Below, piece after piece: positions 31,698 through 33,321 of a stretch of 33,321 bases of DNA. Numbering within the stretch: position 1 is the first letter of the stretch; each line of letters begins with the position of its first letter. Below the pieces are notes generated by a model. The model was not told the DNA's origin. It saw only the letters and a program-made list of their open reading frames with translations, and did no database searches. This stretch comes from an uncultured Bacillota bacterium (GTDB taxonomy: Bacteria; Bacillota_I; Bacilli_A; RF39; UBA660): positions 1-33,321 of the forward strand of contig CAMNHZ010000003.1 of NCBI GenBank assembly GCA_946540075.1, written 5' to 3'. The translations under genes were made by a program, and so were the position numbers.

Positions 31698-33080
31698 ATG
31701 AAATTAGATGTTAAAGAATTATATCAAAATATCAATATGTATATGAATAAAGAAGTTATATTACAAGGATGGATTAGAAATCATCGTAAACAAAAAGATT
31801 TTGGATTTATAGATTTTCATGATGGAACATATTTTAAATCAGTTCAAGTTGTTTATGATAATAAGATTAAAAACTTTGATGATATAACTAAATATCACAT
31901 AGGTTCATCTATTATGGTAAAAGGAAAAGTAATAGAATCCCCTGCTAAGGGACAATTGTTTGAAATTCAAGCAGCTGACATTATATTAGAAGGAGATTGT
32001 CCTGAAGATTATCCAATTCAACCTAAAAGACATTCTAGAGAGTTTTTACGTGAACAAGCCTATTTACGTCCAAGAACTAATTTATTTCAAGCTGTATTTA
32101 GAGTAAGAAGTGTAGCCGCTATGGCAATTCATGAATATTTTCAATCTCATGGATATGTTTATGTTCATACACCACTAATAACTACAACTGATTGTGAAGG
32201 ATCAGATCAAATGTTTAAAGTTACAACTTTAGATTTAAATAATTTACCTATTAAAGAGGGATCTGTAGATATGTCTAAAGATTTATTTGGTAAACAAGCC
32301 TATATTACAGGTACAGGTCAATTACATGGTGAAGCATTTGCTTTAGCGTTCAAGAAGATTTATACATTTGGACCAACATTTAGAACTGAAAACTCTAATA
32401 CAAAAGTTCATGCTAATGAGTTTTGGATGATAGAACCAGAAATAGCATTTTGTGATTTAGAAGGTTTGATGAATATAGAAGAGGAAATGTTAAAATCAGT
32501 TGTTAATTATGTACTTGATAAATGTGAATCAGAAATAGAATTCTTAGATAAATTTGTTGAAAAGGGATTAAAAGAAAAATTAACTAAATTAGTAAATTCT
32601 GATTTTGTCAGAATATCTCATCATGATGTGATTGATATTTTAAAAAGTGCAAAAGTAAAATGGGAATTCACACCAAGTTATGAAGACGACATAGCAAAAG
32701 AACATGAAAAATATATTACTGAATACTTTAATTGTCCAGTATTTATAACAAATTGGCCAAAAGATATAAAGGCATGGTATATGAAATTAAATGATGATGG
32801 AAAAACTGTTGCAGCTGTTGATTTAGAAGTTCCAGGTGCAGGAGAATTGATGGGCGGATCTGAGCGTGAAGCTGATTATGATAAATTACGTTCTCGTATG
32901 AAAGAAATGAATGTTCAATACGAACCAGTTGAATGGTTTTGTAATTTAAGAAAATTCGGAGGATGTTATCATTCTGGATTTGGTATGGGATTTGAAAGAT
33001 TATTGATTTATTTAACAGGTGTAGAAAACATTCGTGATGTCATTCCATTCCCACGTACTCCAGGAAACTGTGAGTTTTAA
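31698..33080 (+). CDS. asnS: Asparaginyl-tRNA synthetase
   Basis: 460 residues, a class IIb synthetase charging tRNA-Asn. The OB-fold anticodon domain (1-105) has LQGWIRNHRKQKDFGFIDFHDG. The catalytic domain shows motif 2 (FGPTFRTENSNTKVHANEFWMIEPE) and motif 3 (GFGMGFERLLIYLTGVENIRDVIPFPRTPG); the Asn form is favoured over Asp by this wording and by the T-box specifier. The class II dimer motif 1 is around VRSVAAMAIHEYFQSHGYVYVHTPLI. ATG 31698 is preferred over the in-frame TTG 31683, since GGGAGGAG lies between. Expressed only when the T-box is antiterminated. Confidence 0.97.
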   Translation: MKLDVKELYQNINMYMNKEVILQGWIRNHRKQKDFGFIDFHDGTYFKSVQVVYDNKIKNFDDITKYHIGSSIMVKGKVIESPAKGQLFEIQAADIILEGDCPEDYPIQPKRHSREFLREQAYLRPRTNLFQAVFRVRSVAAMAIHEYFQSHGYVYVHTPLITTTDCEGSDQMFKVTTLDLNNLPIKEGSVDMSKDLFGKQAYITGTGQLHGEAFALAFKKIYTFGPTFRTENSNTKVHANEFWMIEPEIAFCDLEGLMNIEEEMLKSVVNYVLDKCESEIEFLDKFVEKGLKEKLTKLVNSDFVRISHHDVIDILKSAKVKWEFTPSYEDDIAKEHEKYITEYFNCPVFITNWPKDIKAWYMKLNDDGKTVAAVDLEVPGAGELMGGSEREADYDKLRSRMKEMNVQYEPVEWFCNLRKFGGCYHSGFGMGFERLLIYLTGVENIRDVIPFPRTPGNCEF

Positions 33081-33107
33081 TGCACATTATATAGTAATAA
33101 AAAAATT

Positions 33108-33132
33108 AAGGACTAACCCAGTCCTTTTTTTC
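33108..33132 (+). terminator. Terminator of asnS
   Basis: AAGGACT (33108-33114) pairs with AGTCCTT (33120-33126), AACCC loop, T-run following. Confidence 0.85.
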
Positions 33133-33154
33133 ATATTCTTTTATAGGTGATATT

Positions 33155-33321
33155 ATGAAGAAATTATTTGTAGGATTATGTTTGTTTAGTTTATTATTAA
33201 CCAACAAAGTACAAGCAATAACTACAGGTGCTAAATCAGTTATATTAATGGATCAAGATAGTAAGAGAATACTATATCAAAAGAATATTAATGAGGTAAG
33301 AAGTGTTGCATCTATATCTAA
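33155..33321 (+). CDS. D-alanyl-D-alanine carboxypeptidase (DacA/DacF type), 5' part only
   Basis: The window ends inside this gene. The first 56 residues are visible: a signal peptide (MKKLFVGLCLFSLLLTNKVQA, cleaved near residue 21), then AKSVILMDQDSKRILYQKNINEVRSVASIS, the start of the S11 peptidase domain. The final SIS, followed by two bases of what should be a Lys codon, makes the active-site S-x-x-K. These enzymes trim the terminal D-Ala of peptidoglycan stem peptides; in spore-formers one paralogue acts in cortex formation. AGGTGATATT precedes ATG 33155. Confidence 0.85.
   Translation, partial: MKKLFVGLCLFSLLLTNKVQAITTGAKSVILMDQDSKRILYQKNINEVRSVASIS

Noticed and set aside
1..33321. 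CRISPR arrays, complete insertion sequences, attachment sites, replication origins
   Set aside because: No regularly spaced repeats, terminal inverted repeats around a transposase, or DnaA-box clusters were seen.

Overview
The window comes from a very AT-rich, Gram-positive-type (Bacillota, Bacilli-like) bacterium. The evidence is strong AGGAGGTGAT-type ribosome binding sites, sigma-A promoters that often carry an extended -10 (TGnTAnnnT), HrcA/CIRCE heat-shock control, a T-box upstream of asnS, an agr quorum-sensing locus, and the sporulation genes yqfC and yqfD. TGA ends several genes, so the code is standard and this is not a UGA-Trp mollicute. No phage, CRISPR array, complete insertion sequence or sharp compositional island is visible. 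I read it as chromosomal backbone of an uncultured or little-studied lineage, with some accessory pieces.

Layout. 1-8.9 kb: a CmpB-type membrane protein; a CIRCE-controlled ClpB lacking its N-terminal domain; a propeller-like unknown; a TetR regulator divergent from an MMPL exporter, which overlaps an exported xxxLxxG heptad-repeat protein; and a second CIRCE-controlled gene, Hsp20. 9-14.2 kb: an RluA pseudouridine synthase, an anchored unknown, a kinase-fold protein, two peptidoglycan hydrolases (amidase with three LysM; membrane-anchored glucosaminidase) and a lone transposase-type HTH protein. 14.3-18.1 kb: a P2B-type Ca2+ ATPase behind a 16-bp inverted repeat, and a diaminopentanoate-dehydrogenase-like oxidoreductase.

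18.2-21.4 kb holds a full agr system in an unusual arrangement: agrA-agrC on the + strand converge on agrB-agrD on the - strand. One perfect hairpin covers both terminal stop codons. AgrD (40 codons, 20281-20403) is small and easily missed. Its Cys24 is followed by five residues before the DEPETP box, one more than in the staphylococcal precursors. The agrB promoter carries two direct repeats 23 bp apart and a 20-bp spacer, resembling AgrA-activated promoters, whereas agrAC has an ordinary strong promoter. This predicts positive feedback on the signal arm only.

21.4-25.6 kb: cold-shock protein, long HPF, then an overlapping operon yqfC-yqfD-VanZ-like-ybeY-dgkA-dgkA. 25.6-33.3 kb: tRNA-Arg(ACG), a LicD-like protein that has lost its metal-binding aspartates, a TtcA-like tRNA thiolase, tRNA-Ala(TGC), a FIST sensory protein co-transcribed with an aldehyde dehydrogenase-like protein lacking the catalytic glutamate, a small membrane protein overlapping a DUF3603-like gene, T-box plus asnS, and the start of a D-Ala-D-Ala carboxypeptidase. 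The most interesting signals are the convergent agr locus, the FIST/ALDH-like pair, the LicD-like pseudoenzyme, the Ca2+ ATPase leader inverted repeat and the MMPL/heptad-repeat export module. All functions are inferred from sequence reading alone; no database search was run.
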